A stretch of DNA of 64,000 bases from DASVUS01 sp036388675 (GTDB taxonomy: Bacteria > Armatimonadota > Abditibacteriia > Abditibacteriales > Abditibacteriaceae): positions 62,001 to 126,000 of the forward strand of contig DASVRI010000035.1 in the NCBI GenBank assembly GCA_036388675.1, written 5' to 3'. Below, piece after piece: positions 43,038-51,668 of the stretch (positions are counted from its first letter, which is position 1; each line of letters begins with the position of its first letter). Position numbers and translations under genes: made by a program. Under the pieces are notes generated by a model that was given only the letters and a program-made list of their open reading frames with translations, was not told where the DNA came from and made no database searches.

Positions 43038-44606
43038 TTAACGTGCGTAGTCCACCGAGCGTGTTTCACGAATGACCGTTACTTTGATCTCACCCGGATA
43101 CGTCATCTCGTCCTGAATGCGTTGCGCCACATCGCGCGCCATGCGCAAGGATAACAAATCATCGATTTGGTCGGGTCGCACAATGATGCGCACTTCGCGT
43201 CCGGCCTGAATGGCGAATGCTTTTTCGACGCCCTGGAACGAATCGGCGATGCGCTCCAGATTTTGCAAACGCTTGACGTAGGTTTCCACATTCTCGCGCC
43301 GCGCACCGGGCCGACTCGATGAAATGGCGTCCGCTACCTGTATAATAACCGATTCAAGGCTGCTCATCGTGGCGATGTCGTTGTGGTGCTCCATCGCGGC
43401 GCGAATCACATTATCGGCTTCACGATGACGGCGTAGCAATTCCTCACCCAGTTCGATATGTGTGCCCTCGAACTCGTGGTCGAGCGCCTTGCCGATATCA
43501 TGCAACAATCCTGCGCGTTTGCACACCTGCACATCCGCGCCGATCTCCGCCGCAATGGTAGCCGCAATGGCCGACACCTCGACGCTGTGCTTGAGCATGT
43601 TCTGCCCGTAAGACGTGCGATAAAGCAACCGTCCGAACACTTCCATTAGCGGCTTCGACAGGCGCACATGCGCTTCGGTGGTAGCTTTCTCCGCCGCTTC
43701 ACGCATCTTGGTTTGCACATCGGCCTTGGCCTTATTGAGCATTTCTTCGATGCGCGCCGGATGGATGCGGCCATCCGTCACCAGGTTGGAGAGCGCCAGG
43801 CGCGCGATTTCACGTCGCATCGGCTCGAAGCACGAAACAACGACGGCTTCGGGCGTGTCGTCGATGACGAGATCGCAGCCGGAAAGCTGCTCGAAGGTGC
43901 GAATGTTGCGCCCTTCACGACCGATGATGCGGCCTTTCATTTCATCGCTGGGAAGGGGCACGACCGCCACAGCAGTTTCGGCTGTCTGGTCCACGGCGCA
44001 GCGCTGAATCGCCATGGTGAGCACTTTGCGCGCACGGTTTTCCGCTTCGTCGCGCATCTCTTCTTCGATGCGATTTACGACGCGGTTCATCTCGTTGCGT
44101 GATTCTTCCTCAACGCGCTTGAGCAAAATCTCGCGCGCCTCGGGAACCGGCATCTGCGCCACGCGCTCCAGTTCTTTCTTCTGTTCAAGGACGACTTGCG
44201 CAGCTTCGTTGAGGCGCGTTGTGATCTCGGCTTCGCGCTCATCGAGGTTTTTGTCGCGCGCTTCAAGCGATTTCATGCGCCGTTCGAGTTGCGATTCGCG
44301 GTCGCGCAGGCGACGTTCGCCGTCTTTGAGTTCGGCGCGGCGGTCGGAGGTTTCTTTTTCGATGGTTTCGCGCAGCCGCTGTACTTCGCGCTGCACTTCT
44401 TCGCGCGCTTCGACTTGAAGCTCTTTGTAGCGCGATTCGAGGCTGGTATCGGCAAGTTGGTTACGTCGTTCGGCTTCTGCGACAGCAGCCGCTGCTTCGG
44501 CGCTGCGCACTTTGAACTGGGCCGAAATCACAAGATAGGTAATCACGACGCCGACGACCGTGGCGAGCAGAATAGAGATTATTACGGTAGGTAAATTGGG
44601 CTGCAT
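43038..44606 (-). CDS. rny: Ribonuclease Y
   Basis: 522 residues from ATG 44606 (GGGG 8 bases upstream). An N-terminal membrane helix is followed by a long coiled coil rich in Glu/Arg (about 30-190). A KH domain follows with GRIIGREGRNIRTFEQLSG, and then the HD domain with LLHDIGKALDHE. It starts mRNA decay by endonucleolytic cuts at the membrane. Length and layout match B. subtilis RNase Y. Confidence 0.96.
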   Translation of the reverse strand: MQPNLPTVIISILLATVVGVVITYLVISAQFKVRSAEAAAAVAEAERRNQLADTSLESRYKELQVEAREEVQREVQRLRETIEKETSDRRAELKDGERRLRDRESQLERRMKSLEARDKNLDEREAEITTRLNEAAQVVLEQKKELERVAQMPVPEAREILLKRVEEESRNEMNRVVNRIEEEMRDEAENRARKVLTMAIQRCAVDQTAETAVAVVPLPSDEMKGRIIGREGRNIRTFEQLSGCDLVIDDTPEAVVVSCFEPMRREIARLALSNLVTDGRIHPARIEEMLNKAKADVQTKMREAAEKATTEAHVRLSKPLMEVFGRLLYRTSYGQNMLKHSVEVSAIAATIAAEIGADVQVCKRAGLLHDIGKALDHEFEGTHIELGEELLRRHREADNVIRAAMEHHNDIATMSSLESVIIQVADAISSSRPGARRENVETYVKRLQNLERIADSFQGVEKAFAIQAGREVRIIVRPDQIDDLLSLRMARDVAQRIQDEMTYPGEIKVTVIRETRSVDYAR

Positions 44607-44973
44607 GAGCGTTCCCCGTTCTTCCACCGGGCGGCTTTAGCGGTGAGTTTGCCCGCTGTGCGGCCAGGTGGGGTAATGTTGTAAGTCGGGGAGACACGCG
44701 GCGAGTACTCGCGAGAGCACTCGCCAGAAGCGCTGGCCGACAGGGGACCGCGCGGGGTGAAGTGATGAGGATAAGAGCACAGAAAGCCGGCACAACTGCC
44801 GGCTGCGGCCACATCGCGAACAGCCACGACTCGGCCACAATTTGTGGAAGCGCCGCCAGGCCGCCGGCGATGGAAAAAACACCGGCAGAGGCCTGAGACA
44901 ACGGAAAGATGGCGCCGAAGGCAAAAAGCGCCAGCAGCAGTCCAACTACAAAGCGTCCACGAAAAGTTTTCAT
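44461..44973 (-). CDS. Possible small membrane protein upstream of rny
   Basis: Starts MKTFRGRFVVGLLLALFAFG with a signal-like helix and a second hydrophobic stretch (PAVVPAFCALILITS). The reading frame then runs 146 bp into rny with residues that look non-coding, so the true gene may be shorter, frameshifted or absent. Weakly supported. Confidence 0.3.
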   Translation of the reverse strand: MKTFRGRFVVGLLLALFAFGAIFPLSQASAGVFSIAGGLAALPQIVAESWLFAMWPQPAVVPAFCALILITSPRAVPCRPALLASALASTRRVSPRLTTLPHLAAQRANSPLKPPGGRTGNAHAAQFTYRNNLYSARHGRRRRDYLSCDFGPVQSAQRRSSGCCRRSRTT

Positions 44974-45168
44974 CAGATTCGAGTTGCTATCCGCCCGTTG
45001 GTAAAACCTGTCGGCAGACCCTGCTGGCAGTGTCACGGTGGATTCTCGGGATATTCACTCACGTTGGCGTCCGGCGGCGGCTGAGACGTGTTCTGTATTG
45101 TCCGCCCGACTTACAAGTAAGAAAATTATAACATAAATTTAACGCTGCCATGACGCGACGGAACGCGC

Positions 45169-45174
45169 TATACT
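45169..45174 (+). promoter_or_regulatory. -10 element before tmRNA
   Basis: TATACT about 54 bp before the mature 5' end, within a leader. No good -35 at the standard spacing. Confidence 0.35.
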
Positions 45175-45227
45175 GCGGAGCGTTTATCAATGCGCTGCGA
45201 AGGATGCAACGTATTGCAGCGACAATT

Positions 45228-45586
45228 GGGGGCGACAGGTTTCGACGTGGAGCCTGAAAGCATCGGTTGCAGGTCGAGTTGCTCAGACTCGTAAAACGGG
45301 GCAAACAAATTAACTGCCAACTATAACCAGGAACCCCTGGCCCTGGCTGCCTAGTGCAGCCATGCTCCCTTTGAGTTTGTCCGTCGGTTCTTAAGGAGCA
45401 TCATTCAGACGGATGTTTCGGGATCAGTTAGTTCGCCCTTCTCCCGGAACTGGCATTGATGCGAACTCGAAGTGTGGTTGGATTGCTGTGTTCCGGCCCC
45501 GCTTCTAAATCAAAACGCAGCTATACCTGTAGACGCTGATGTCGTTCACTTTGCGGACGGGGATTCGATTTCCCCCGCCTCCACCA
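45228..45586 (+). ncRNA. ssrA: Transfer-messenger RNA
   Basis: 359 bases in one piece. The 5' end GGGGGCGACAGGTTTCGACG pairs with the 3' CGCCTCC before the encoded CCA, and GACGGGGATTCGATTTCCCC forms the T-arm. The tag reading frame at 45301-45354 is ANKLTANYNQEPLALAA and stop; the hydrophobic LALAA end is the usual protease signal. It rescues stalled ribosomes with SmpB (gene not in window). Several pseudoknot-forming GC blocks follow the tag. Confidence 0.97.
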
Positions 45587-45589
45587 ATG

Positions 45590-45623
45590 CAAATGCCCAT
45601 ACATACGGTTGTGTGGGCATTTG
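45590..45623 (+). terminator. Hairpin directly after tmRNA
   Basis: CAAATGCCCA and TGGGCATTTG form a 10-bp stem around a 14-base loop, 4 bp after CCA. Probable terminator or processing signal; T-run is weak. Confidence 0.55.
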
Positions 45624-45641
45624 TCGTATGTGCCAGTTTGT

Positions 45642-46123
45642 ATGCGTGAGAACGACCTTTATTGGCTCGCTGGATTGTTGGAAGCAGAGGGATCATTCCT
45701 CAAAGGCCCCCATCGGCTCCACATCAACCGCGCATTTCCCTGGCCATGACAGACGAGGATGTAATCAGGCGTGTCGCATCGCTGTGGAGTGTGAAATATC
45801 ATCCATCAGGCAAGCGGCGATGCCTGGCGAAACAATGGATGCCCGCGTTCGCCGTTTGTGTAAAAGGCAGTCGTGCAGTGCTCTTGATGGAGCGTCTCCT
45901 TCCGTTGATGGGAATATGACGGAAAAAGCAGATCGAAGCGGCTCTAGCCTGCTACCACGTTGTGCCACATCCCACAACGAGATTGACACCAGAAATGGTT
46001 GCTGAGATCAAGATCTCTTTAAGAAAGAATATCAGCGCAAGAGAGTTAGCATCTCAGTTCCAAGTAAATGTGTCGACAATTTACCAAATCAAGTCCGGCA
46101 CTAATTGGCGTTGGGTTGAATAA
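45642..46123 (+). pseudogene. Decayed LAGLIDADG homing endonuclease next to tmRNA
   Basis: ATG 45642 reads MRENDLYWLAGLLEAEGSFL, with WLAGLLEAEGSF being the LAGLIDADG motif. At the C-run 45707-45711 one missing C shifts the frame; the other frame goes on RISLAMTDEDVIRRVASLW, then AFAVCVKGSRAVLLMERL to a TGA at 45917. Past that stop, the same frame continues RKKQIEAALACYH and a HTH tail, ISARELASQFQVNVSTIYQI, ending at 46123. Joined, this is about 160 residues of single-motif LAGLIDADG enzyme with C-terminal HTH. One frameshift and one stop make it inactive unless the assembly is wrong. It begins 55 bp after the tmRNA CCA. Confidence 0.75.
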
Positions 46124-46147
46124 GGCCGCCTCACCAACAGATCTGCG

Positions 46148-46618
46148 TCATTCTCGAACAAAAACGCCGCTTTTGCCCCCGCGCTTTTCCAGCAATCGAA
46201 CGTGCTCGATTTCCAATGTTTCGTCCACGCCTTTGGTCATGTCGTAGATGGTGAGCAAAGCGGCGGTCACGGCAGTGAGTGCTTCCATTTCCACGCCGGT
46301 TTTTCCGGTGCAACGAACGCGTGTCGTGACGTGAATCAAGCCGTTTGCCACGTCGCAGATGAATTCACAACCGACGTGCGTCAGGAGCAGGGGATGGCAC
46401 AGGGGAATGATTTGCGGCGTGTTCTTGGCCGCCATGATGGCCGCGACTCGCGCTGTTTCCAGTGCGTTGCCCTTGGGAAGAGTACTCGTTTGCACGGCTT
46501 CGACGGTTTCGGGCCGCATCAGAATGCGACCCTGGGCCACAGCCTCGCGCCGCGTTTCATCCTTGCCCCCAACGTCAATCATCTGTGTAGTGTTGTCGGC
46601 GGCGTTGTTGTGGCTCAT
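46148..46618 (-). CDS. moaC: Cyclic pyranopterin monophosphate synthase
   Basis: 156 residues. Turns the MoaA product into cPMP for molybdenum cofactor. MIDVGGKDETRREAVAQG, the active-site IIPLCHPLLLTHV and GKTGVEMEALTAVTAALLTI, and the YDMTKG motif are all present. Its ATG overlaps the stop of the HTH gene by 4 bp. Confidence 0.95.
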   Translation of the reverse strand: MSHNNAADNTTQMIDVGGKDETRREAVAQGRILMRPETVEAVQTSTLPKGNALETARVAAIMAAKNTPQIIPLCHPLLLTHVGCEFICDVANGLIHVTTRVRCTGKTGVEMEALTAVTAALLTIYDMTKGVDETLEIEHVRLLEKRGGKSGVFVRE

Positions 46619-46896
46619 GAGTGCTCTTTTTCGAATTCGCGCGATGCTTCGTCGTCCGGGTTGCCGACGCGGTGCAATTCGCTGCGCTTAATGCGCTCAA
46701 CGGAGCCGTCGCGAATTGGCGTCAGCAGCCCGGAATCGATCCATTCTCGCACGCGCGTCGCGGGTACGCCCATCTGCAACGCGATTTGTTCCGGTGTCAG
46801 CAACTCTTCACGCGCGAACTCGGCTGGTGTGCGCGACTCATCCGGTTCAATTTCGTCGCCCGTCACGAATTCTTCGCTGCTATTTTCTTGTGCCAT
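46615..46896 (-). CDS. Small MerR/excisionase-like HTH protein in the moa operon
   Basis: 93 residues from ATG 46896 with AAGGGAAC upstream; an earlier in-frame start at 47013 would overlap moaA. An acidic N-terminus of about 30 residues leads to LLTPEQIALQMGVPATRVRE then WIDSGLLTPIRDGSVERIKR, a winged-helix of the HTH_17/MerR type. It lies between moaA and moaC with a 4-bp overlap to the latter, so it may regulate the pathway or bind a partner. No named family. Confidence 0.75.
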   Translation of the reverse strand: MAQENSSEEFVTGDEIEPDESRTPAEFAREELLTPEQIALQMGVPATRVREWIDSGLLTPIRDGSVERIKRSELHRVGNPDDEASREFEKEHS

Positions 46897-46963
46897 GACT
46901 ATGTTCCCTTTCTGGTGCTCGCCTGCTGCTGGTGAGTACTCGACTGTGCTGCGGAGAGCGCAT

Positions 46964-47950
46964 TCAGCCGCCGATGGCGACCATTTCTTTGGTGCTAAAC
47001 AGCGGAATGACATCGTTCATGTGATGTCCGGCCCATTTCAAGCCGGCGGCCTGGCGCAACGCCGCCACAAGGTCGGCCTCGCTGCCGCCGTGGCGCAGAA
47101 CGCGCCGCACATCAACTTCGGCGTCTTGGTGCAGGCATGGACGTAATCCGCCTTCTGCTGTAAGACGCATGCGATTGCAGGTGTCGCAAAAGTGCTCGCT
47201 CATGGAGGTGATGAAGCCAACGCGGGCGCCACTGCGACGACATACCCACACCCGCGAGGGATCACCAACCTGAGGACTCGTTGTCTCGCGTTGCAAGTCG
47301 AAATGCGGCGCTAACCGCTCCAGCATTTCTGATGCCGTGACGGTCGTGTTGCGCTCGTCGCGACGCGCCAGTCCCATCGGCATGTATTCGATGAAGCGCA
47401 TTTCGGCATCGCGTTCACAAGCAAAACGCACCAGGTCGGGCAGTTCATCATCGTTCGCGCCGCGCATCACGACCGCATTCAGCTTGAGCGGCGTGAGTCC
47501 GGCTTTAACCGCCGCATCAATGCCGCGTAGGACATCATCGTGCGTATCGCGGCGCGTCAGCTCACGGGCTCGCTCCGGTTGCAGCGTATCAAGCGAGACA
47601 TTGACGCGATCAAGACCGGCGCTTTGGAGAGGCTGCGCCAGTTCCGCCAAGCGCGCGCCGTTGGTTGTCATGGCGATTTCTTCGATGGCGGAAATGTCAT
47701 GCAGCATCTGCACCAGTTGCGGCAGGTCGCGGCGCACAGTCGGCTCGCCGCCGGTGAGACGGATCTTTTTCAATCCCAGAGTACTCGCGGCTGTGGCAAC
47801 ACGAGTGATTTCTTCAAATGTCAGCAGGTGTTCTTTCGGGGAAAGCGCGATGCCTTCCGCCGGCATGCAGTAGACGCAGCGAAAATTACAGCGCTCGGTG
47901 ACGCTGATGCGCAGATAAGAAATCACCCGGTTATGTCGGTCGCACAGCAT
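46964..47950 (-). CDS. moaA: GTP 3',8-cyclase (radical SAM)
   Basis: 328 residues. First step of molybdenum cofactor synthesis. The radical-SAM motif CNFRCVYC gives Cys21, Cys25 and Cys28; RLTGGEPTVRRDL is conserved; the second cluster uses HFCDTCNRMRLT and a later Cys in GLRPCLHQ; the protein ends IGG, close to the catalytic Gly-Gly tail. The palindrome at 47951-47958 lies directly before ATG. Confidence 0.95.
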   Translation of the reverse strand: MLCDRHNRVISYLRISVTERCNFRCVYCMPAEGIALSPKEHLLTFEEITRVATAASTLGLKKIRLTGGEPTVRRDLPQLVQMLHDISAIEEIAMTTNGARLAELAQPLQSAGLDRVNVSLDTLQPERARELTRRDTHDDVLRGIDAAVKAGLTPLKLNAVVMRGANDDELPDLVRFACERDAEMRFIEYMPMGLARRDERNTTVTASEMLERLAPHFDLQRETTSPQVGDPSRVWVCRRSGARVGFITSMSEHFCDTCNRMRLTAEGGLRPCLHQDAEVDVRRVLRHGGSEADLVAALRQAAGLKWAGHHMNDVIPLFSTKEMVAIGG

Positions 47951-47983
47951 GAGTACTCATTCGTCGTGTTGCCGCGCTCTATT

Positions 47984-50674
47984 CTAGAGGCGAGCCTCGG
48001 CTGTATCCTGTTCGAGCGGTGTCGTTACGTCTGGCGCATCGCTGTCGGAGTCCTGGCTGCCGTCGGTGGCCGCAACAGGAAGCAACACCAGGTTCACCGC
48101 GTCTTTTACATCATCCACGAACTCAAATTTGAGTTCGACACGCGCTTCTTCCGGCACTTCGCGCACGTCGGCGCGGTTGCGCTCGGGCAAAATGATGGTT
48201 TTGATGCCGGCCTGGCGCGCCGCCAGGACTTTCTCTTTCACGCCGCCGATAGGCAGCACGCGTCCGGTGAGCGTGACTTCACCCGTCATGGCGATGTCGT
48301 GACGCGCCGGGCGTCCACTCATGAGCGAAGCCAGCGCGACCGTCATGGCGACACCGGCACTGGGGCCGTCTTTGGGAATAGCGCCCGCCGGGACATGAAT
48401 GTGAATATCGTGCTCCTCGCCGAAGTTCTGCGGTACACCAATCGTCGTGGTGTGCGAGCGCAAATAGTCCAGCGCGATCTGGGCCGATTCTTTCATCACT
48501 TCGCCGAGTTGTCCGGTCAGTGAGAGGCCGCGCTTGCCCGGCATCGCCGCGCTTTCGATGAACAGCACTTCTCCGCCGACCGGCGTCCATGCCATGCCGG
48601 TGGCGACGCCGACCTGCGCCGCCCGATTGCCCATTTCCGCCTGATACTTGGTTGGCCCAAGATACTCCTCGATGTTATACGGCGTGACGCGAAAACGCGA
48701 GCGCTTCATTTCGAATTTCGTCGCAGCGGGTCTGGCCGGTTCGACGCCGTTTTGCGCCGTGCCGTTGCTGCCACTACTGCCGTCGTGCAGTGCGTGTTCG
48801 GCTTTCTGGGCAGCGAGTTCGGCGGCGGATTTCAGCGGTGTCGCGGCACTGGTTGCGGGTGCATCTTCCTCAGTCGCTGATGTTTTCGTGGAAATTGCAT
48901 CCATCTGAGTACTCGATTCAGCCTTTGGTTCAGTCTTCGGTTCGGGCACGTCGGGCAGCGGCGCGTTTTCTTCGGGTGCGCCTTCGGCGACTTTACGCGC
49001 GACTTTGCGGCAGACGTTGGCGATCTCTCGCTCCAGGTTGCGCACACCGGCTTCGCGCGTGTAGCCGCGCACGATGTTGCGCAACGCGTCCTGCGACACC
49101 CAGATGTCTTCACCGCTCAGGCCATTTTCCTGCATCTGTCGCGGCAGCAAATGGCGCTTGGCGATATGCACCTTTTCTTCTTCCGTATAACCGGCGATAC
49201 GCAGCACTTCCATGCGGTCGCGCAGCGGGCCGGGAATGGTTTCCAGCACGTTGGCCGTGGTGATGAAAATTACCTGTGACAGGTCGAGCGGAACCTCCAG
49301 GTAATGGTCTTTGAAGGAGTTATTCTGCTGCGGGTCGAGCACTTCGAGCAGGGCACTCGTCGGGTCGCCGCGATAATCGGCACCGAGTTTGTCGATTTCA
49401 TCCAGAATCATCACCGGATTATTCGTGCCCGCATCACGCAGGCCCTGCGCAATGCGTCCGGGCATGGCACCGATGTAGGTGCGACGATGGCCGCGAATTT
49501 CCGCCTCATCGCGCACGCCGCCCAGAGCCATGCGCACGAACTTGCGCCCCAATGCGTGGGCAATCGAATGCGCAAGGCTGGTTTTGCCCACACCGGGCGG
49601 GCCGACGAAGCACAGAATGGGGCCTTTGCCGTTCGGGTTCAGGCGGCGCACCGCCAGGTATTCGAGCACTCGTTCTTTGACATCCTGCAGACCGTAGTGC
49701 TCGTCGTTGAGAACCTTTTCGGCGTGCGTGATGTCGAGGTTGTCGTGGGTGCGCTTGCTCCACGGGATGGCGATGAGATAATCGAGATAGTTGCGCACAA
49801 CCGAGTACTCGGCGGCGGCTTGCGGCATCCGGCTCAGGCGCTCCAGTTCGCGGTCGGCGGCGCGGTGAGCTTCTTCGGTCATGCCTGCTTCTTCGATGAG
49901 GCGTCGCAACTCTTCGATTTCCTGCGTGCGATCGTCGCCTTCGCCCAACTCTTTTTGTATCTCGCGCAGTTGCTGGCGCAGGATGTATTCACGCTGGCCT
50001 TTATCGAGTTCCTGACGAGTGGCGCTTTGAATGTGCGACGAGATCTCTAAGACGTTAACTTCGTTGTTGGCCAGGTGCGTCACGCGTTCCATGCGGCTTT
50101 GCACATCGAGTTCGGCCAGAATCTCCTGCCGCACATCCGGCTGGATGTTGAGCGTGCTGGCTACGAAATCGGCCAGCTTGCCGGGCGCATCCTGCGCTTG
50201 CGCAGCGGCGAACATTTCGTCCGGCAGGACAGGGCTAAGCTCGACAATGCGGCGAAAGACGCCCAGCAGGTTGTTCATCAACGCCTGAATCGCCAGGGGC
50301 TTTTCGGTTGAATCGGGTAGGGTTTCCACACGCGCACGCCGCACGCCGCCTTCTTCCGAGTACTCGGAAATGCGCACGCGCGACAAGCCCTGGACGATGA
50401 CCTGAGCCGCACCGTCGGGCGAACGCATCATGCGCACAATGGCGCAGGCGCAGCCAATGGTGTGCAGTTCATCGGGCGTGGGTTGCTCGATGTTCTCGTC
50501 GCGTTGCAGCGTCAACACGGCAAGACGGTCGCCTTCCAAGGCGGCATCGAGCGCCGCCAGAGAAGCCGGACGGCCAACAGTTAGCGGCGCCATCATGAAG
50601 GGATAGATGACCAGATTCGTCGTGGCCACAACAGGCAACGTTTCGGGAATCGGCGGCAAGGTGTTTTCGGCCAT
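47984..50674 (-). CDS. lon: ATP-dependent protease Lon, with linker insertion
   Basis: 896 residues from ATG 50674 (the frame is open to 50872, inside hsp20). N-domain to about 290, AAA+ with GPPGVGKTS (Lys364) and VMILDEIDKL, and a C-terminal protease with the Ser-Lys pair: Ser772 in KDGPSAGVAM and Lys815 in GGVKEKVLAA. Between the AAA+ lid and the protease lies a Pro/Ala/Ser/Glu-rich low-complexity insertion (about 580-670) not found in standard Lon. Eleven bases after hsp20, a natural pairing for proteostasis. Confidence 0.95.
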   Translation of the reverse strand: MAENTLPPIPETLPVVATTNLVIYPFMMAPLTVGRPASLAALDAALEGDRLAVLTLQRDENIEQPTPDELHTIGCACAIVRMMRSPDGAAQVIVQGLSRVRISEYSEEGGVRRARVETLPDSTEKPLAIQALMNNLLGVFRRIVELSPVLPDEMFAAAQAQDAPGKLADFVASTLNIQPDVRQEILAELDVQSRMERVTHLANNEVNVLEISSHIQSATRQELDKGQREYILRQQLREIQKELGEGDDRTQEIEELRRLIEEAGMTEEAHRAADRELERLSRMPQAAAEYSVVRNYLDYLIAIPWSKRTHDNLDITHAEKVLNDEHYGLQDVKERVLEYLAVRRLNPNGKGPILCFVGPPGVGKTSLAHSIAHALGRKFVRMALGGVRDEAEIRGHRRTYIGAMPGRIAQGLRDAGTNNPVMILDEIDKLGADYRGDPTSALLEVLDPQQNNSFKDHYLEVPLDLSQVIFITTANVLETIPGPLRDRMEVLRIAGYTEEEKVHIAKRHLLPRQMQENGLSGEDIWVSQDALRNIVRGYTREAGVRNLEREIANVCRKVARKVAEGAPEENAPLPDVPEPKTEPKAESSTQMDAISTKTSATEEDAPATSAATPLKSAAELAAQKAEHALHDGSSGSNGTAQNGVEPARPAATKFEMKRSRFRVTPYNIEEYLGPTKYQAEMGNRAAQVGVATGMAWTPVGGEVLFIESAAMPGKRGLSLTGQLGEVMKESAQIALDYLRSHTTTIGVPQNFGEEHDIHIHVPAGAIPKDGPSAGVAMTVALASLMSGRPARHDIAMTGEVTLTGRVLPIGGVKEKVLAARQAGIKTIILPERNRADVREVPEEARVELKFEFVDDVKDAVNLVLLPVAATDGSQDSDSDAPDVTTPLEQDTAEARL

Positions 50675-50685
50675 AAGGGTTTCTT

Positions 50686-51102
50686 TCAGTCGATGCTGAT
50701 GCGTGTCGTACTCGGTGGCTGTGGTTTGCGGCGTGGCACCGTAATGAGCAAAAATCCCGCTTCCAGGTGTGCGGCGATGCCGGCGGCGTCGATTTCGGCA
50801 GGAAGCGCGAGCGAGCGACGAAACGGCCCATACTCGATTTCCATTTGCAGGCAGCGGCTCGGTGCGCCGCACGACGGGCGAGAGCGCACACCTTCGATTG
50901 TGAGCTGAGCGCTCGGCGCATCATAGCTCAGGCGCAGGTTTTTCTCGTCCAGGCCCGGTGCCTCCACCTGCACGAAAATCGTGTCGTCGTTGTGATACAC
51001 ATCGACGCGCGGCTGCCACGAGGCATCGCGCCAGCGCGCATCCGCTTCAAAGCCGTTGCGGTTCAGGGCATGCAAAAGAATTTCAAAGTCTCGCCGTGCC
51101 AC
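50686..51102 (-). CDS. Small heat-shock protein (Hsp20/alpha-crystallin)
   Basis: 138 residues. The alpha-crystallin domain spans about 30-125: PRVDVYHNDDTIFVQVEAPG, LTIEGVR, YGPFRRSLALPAEIDAAGIA and GFLLITVPRRKP with the A-x-x-x-G-x-L motif. ATP-independent holdase. Two bases after aroK and 11 before lon. Confidence 0.9.
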   Translation of the reverse strand: MARRDFEILLHALNRNGFEADARWRDASWQPRVDVYHNDDTIFVQVEAPGLDEKNLRLSYDAPSAQLTIEGVRSRPSCGAPSRCLQMEIEYGPFRRSLALPAEIDAAGIAAHLEAGFLLITVPRRKPQPPSTTRISID

Positions 51103-51104
51103 GG

Positions 51105-51668
51105 TTACTCCTCTTCCTGTCCTGCGATACGTTGCGCAATTTCGCGCGCGGAATGCTCATCCGTGTCGATGATGCAGCTTGCACACGCCTCATACAACGC
51201 ACCACGCTCCGCCAGCAACGCGGCGACGCGTTGTTGCGTTTCCGCTTCATCGAGTACTCGTTCGCCGTCGATCAGCGGGCGCACTCCCGGTTGCAATCGA
51301 ATGCGACGGGCCAACGTTTGCGCACCGGCTCGTAGATAAACCACAGTTACACCGGCGCGCATTGCTGCGTACAACACCTCACGATTGGCCGCACTTTTTA
51401 CAATGCCGCCGCCGGTAGAAACCACAAGTGTCTTTGTGCCTCGCAGTGCAGCACGCAACGCAGCGCTTTCCAACTGGCGAAACGCATCTTCACCGGCAAC
51501 CTGGAACATCTCGCGAATGCTTTGTCCGCTTTGCCGCTCGATTTCGGCATCGGTGTCCACCGTTTCGCATCCCAGAATTTGTGCCAGTTCGCGCGCCACG
51601 CTGCTTTTTCCGCTGCCCATAAAACCGATTAAAACAACCGGCGCTTTGCGAGTACTCGCAGTGCTCAT
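51105..51668 (-). CDS. aroK: Shikimate kinase
   Basis: 187 residues. Phosphorylates shikimate. Walker A GFMGSGKSSVA; DTDAEIERQSG and VSTGGGIV bind shikimate; RPLIDG is the lid. The start overlaps the hydrolase stop by 4 bp. No other aro genes are near. Confidence 0.93.
   Translation of the reverse strand: MSTASTRKAPVVLIGFMGSGKSSVARELAQILGCETVDTDAEIERQSGQSIREMFQVAGEDAFRQLESAALRAALRGTKTLVVSTGGGIVKSAANREVLYAAMRAGVTVVYLRAGAQTLARRIRLQPGVRPLIDGERVLDEAETQQRVAALLAERGALYEACASCIIDTDEHSAREIAQRIAGQEEE

Noticed and set aside
45228..45586. Group I intron or split (permuted) tmRNA
   Set aside because: The tmRNA is continuous, with tag, T-arm and CCA in the normal order.
45472..46005. 177-codon frame overlapping the tmRNA 3' end
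   Set aside because: It runs through mature tmRNA, and the LAGLIDADG reading in other frames explains the region better.
47540..48523. 327-codon plus-strand frame across moaA and lon
   Set aside because: It spans the ends of two well-supported minus-strand genes and has no recognisable domain.
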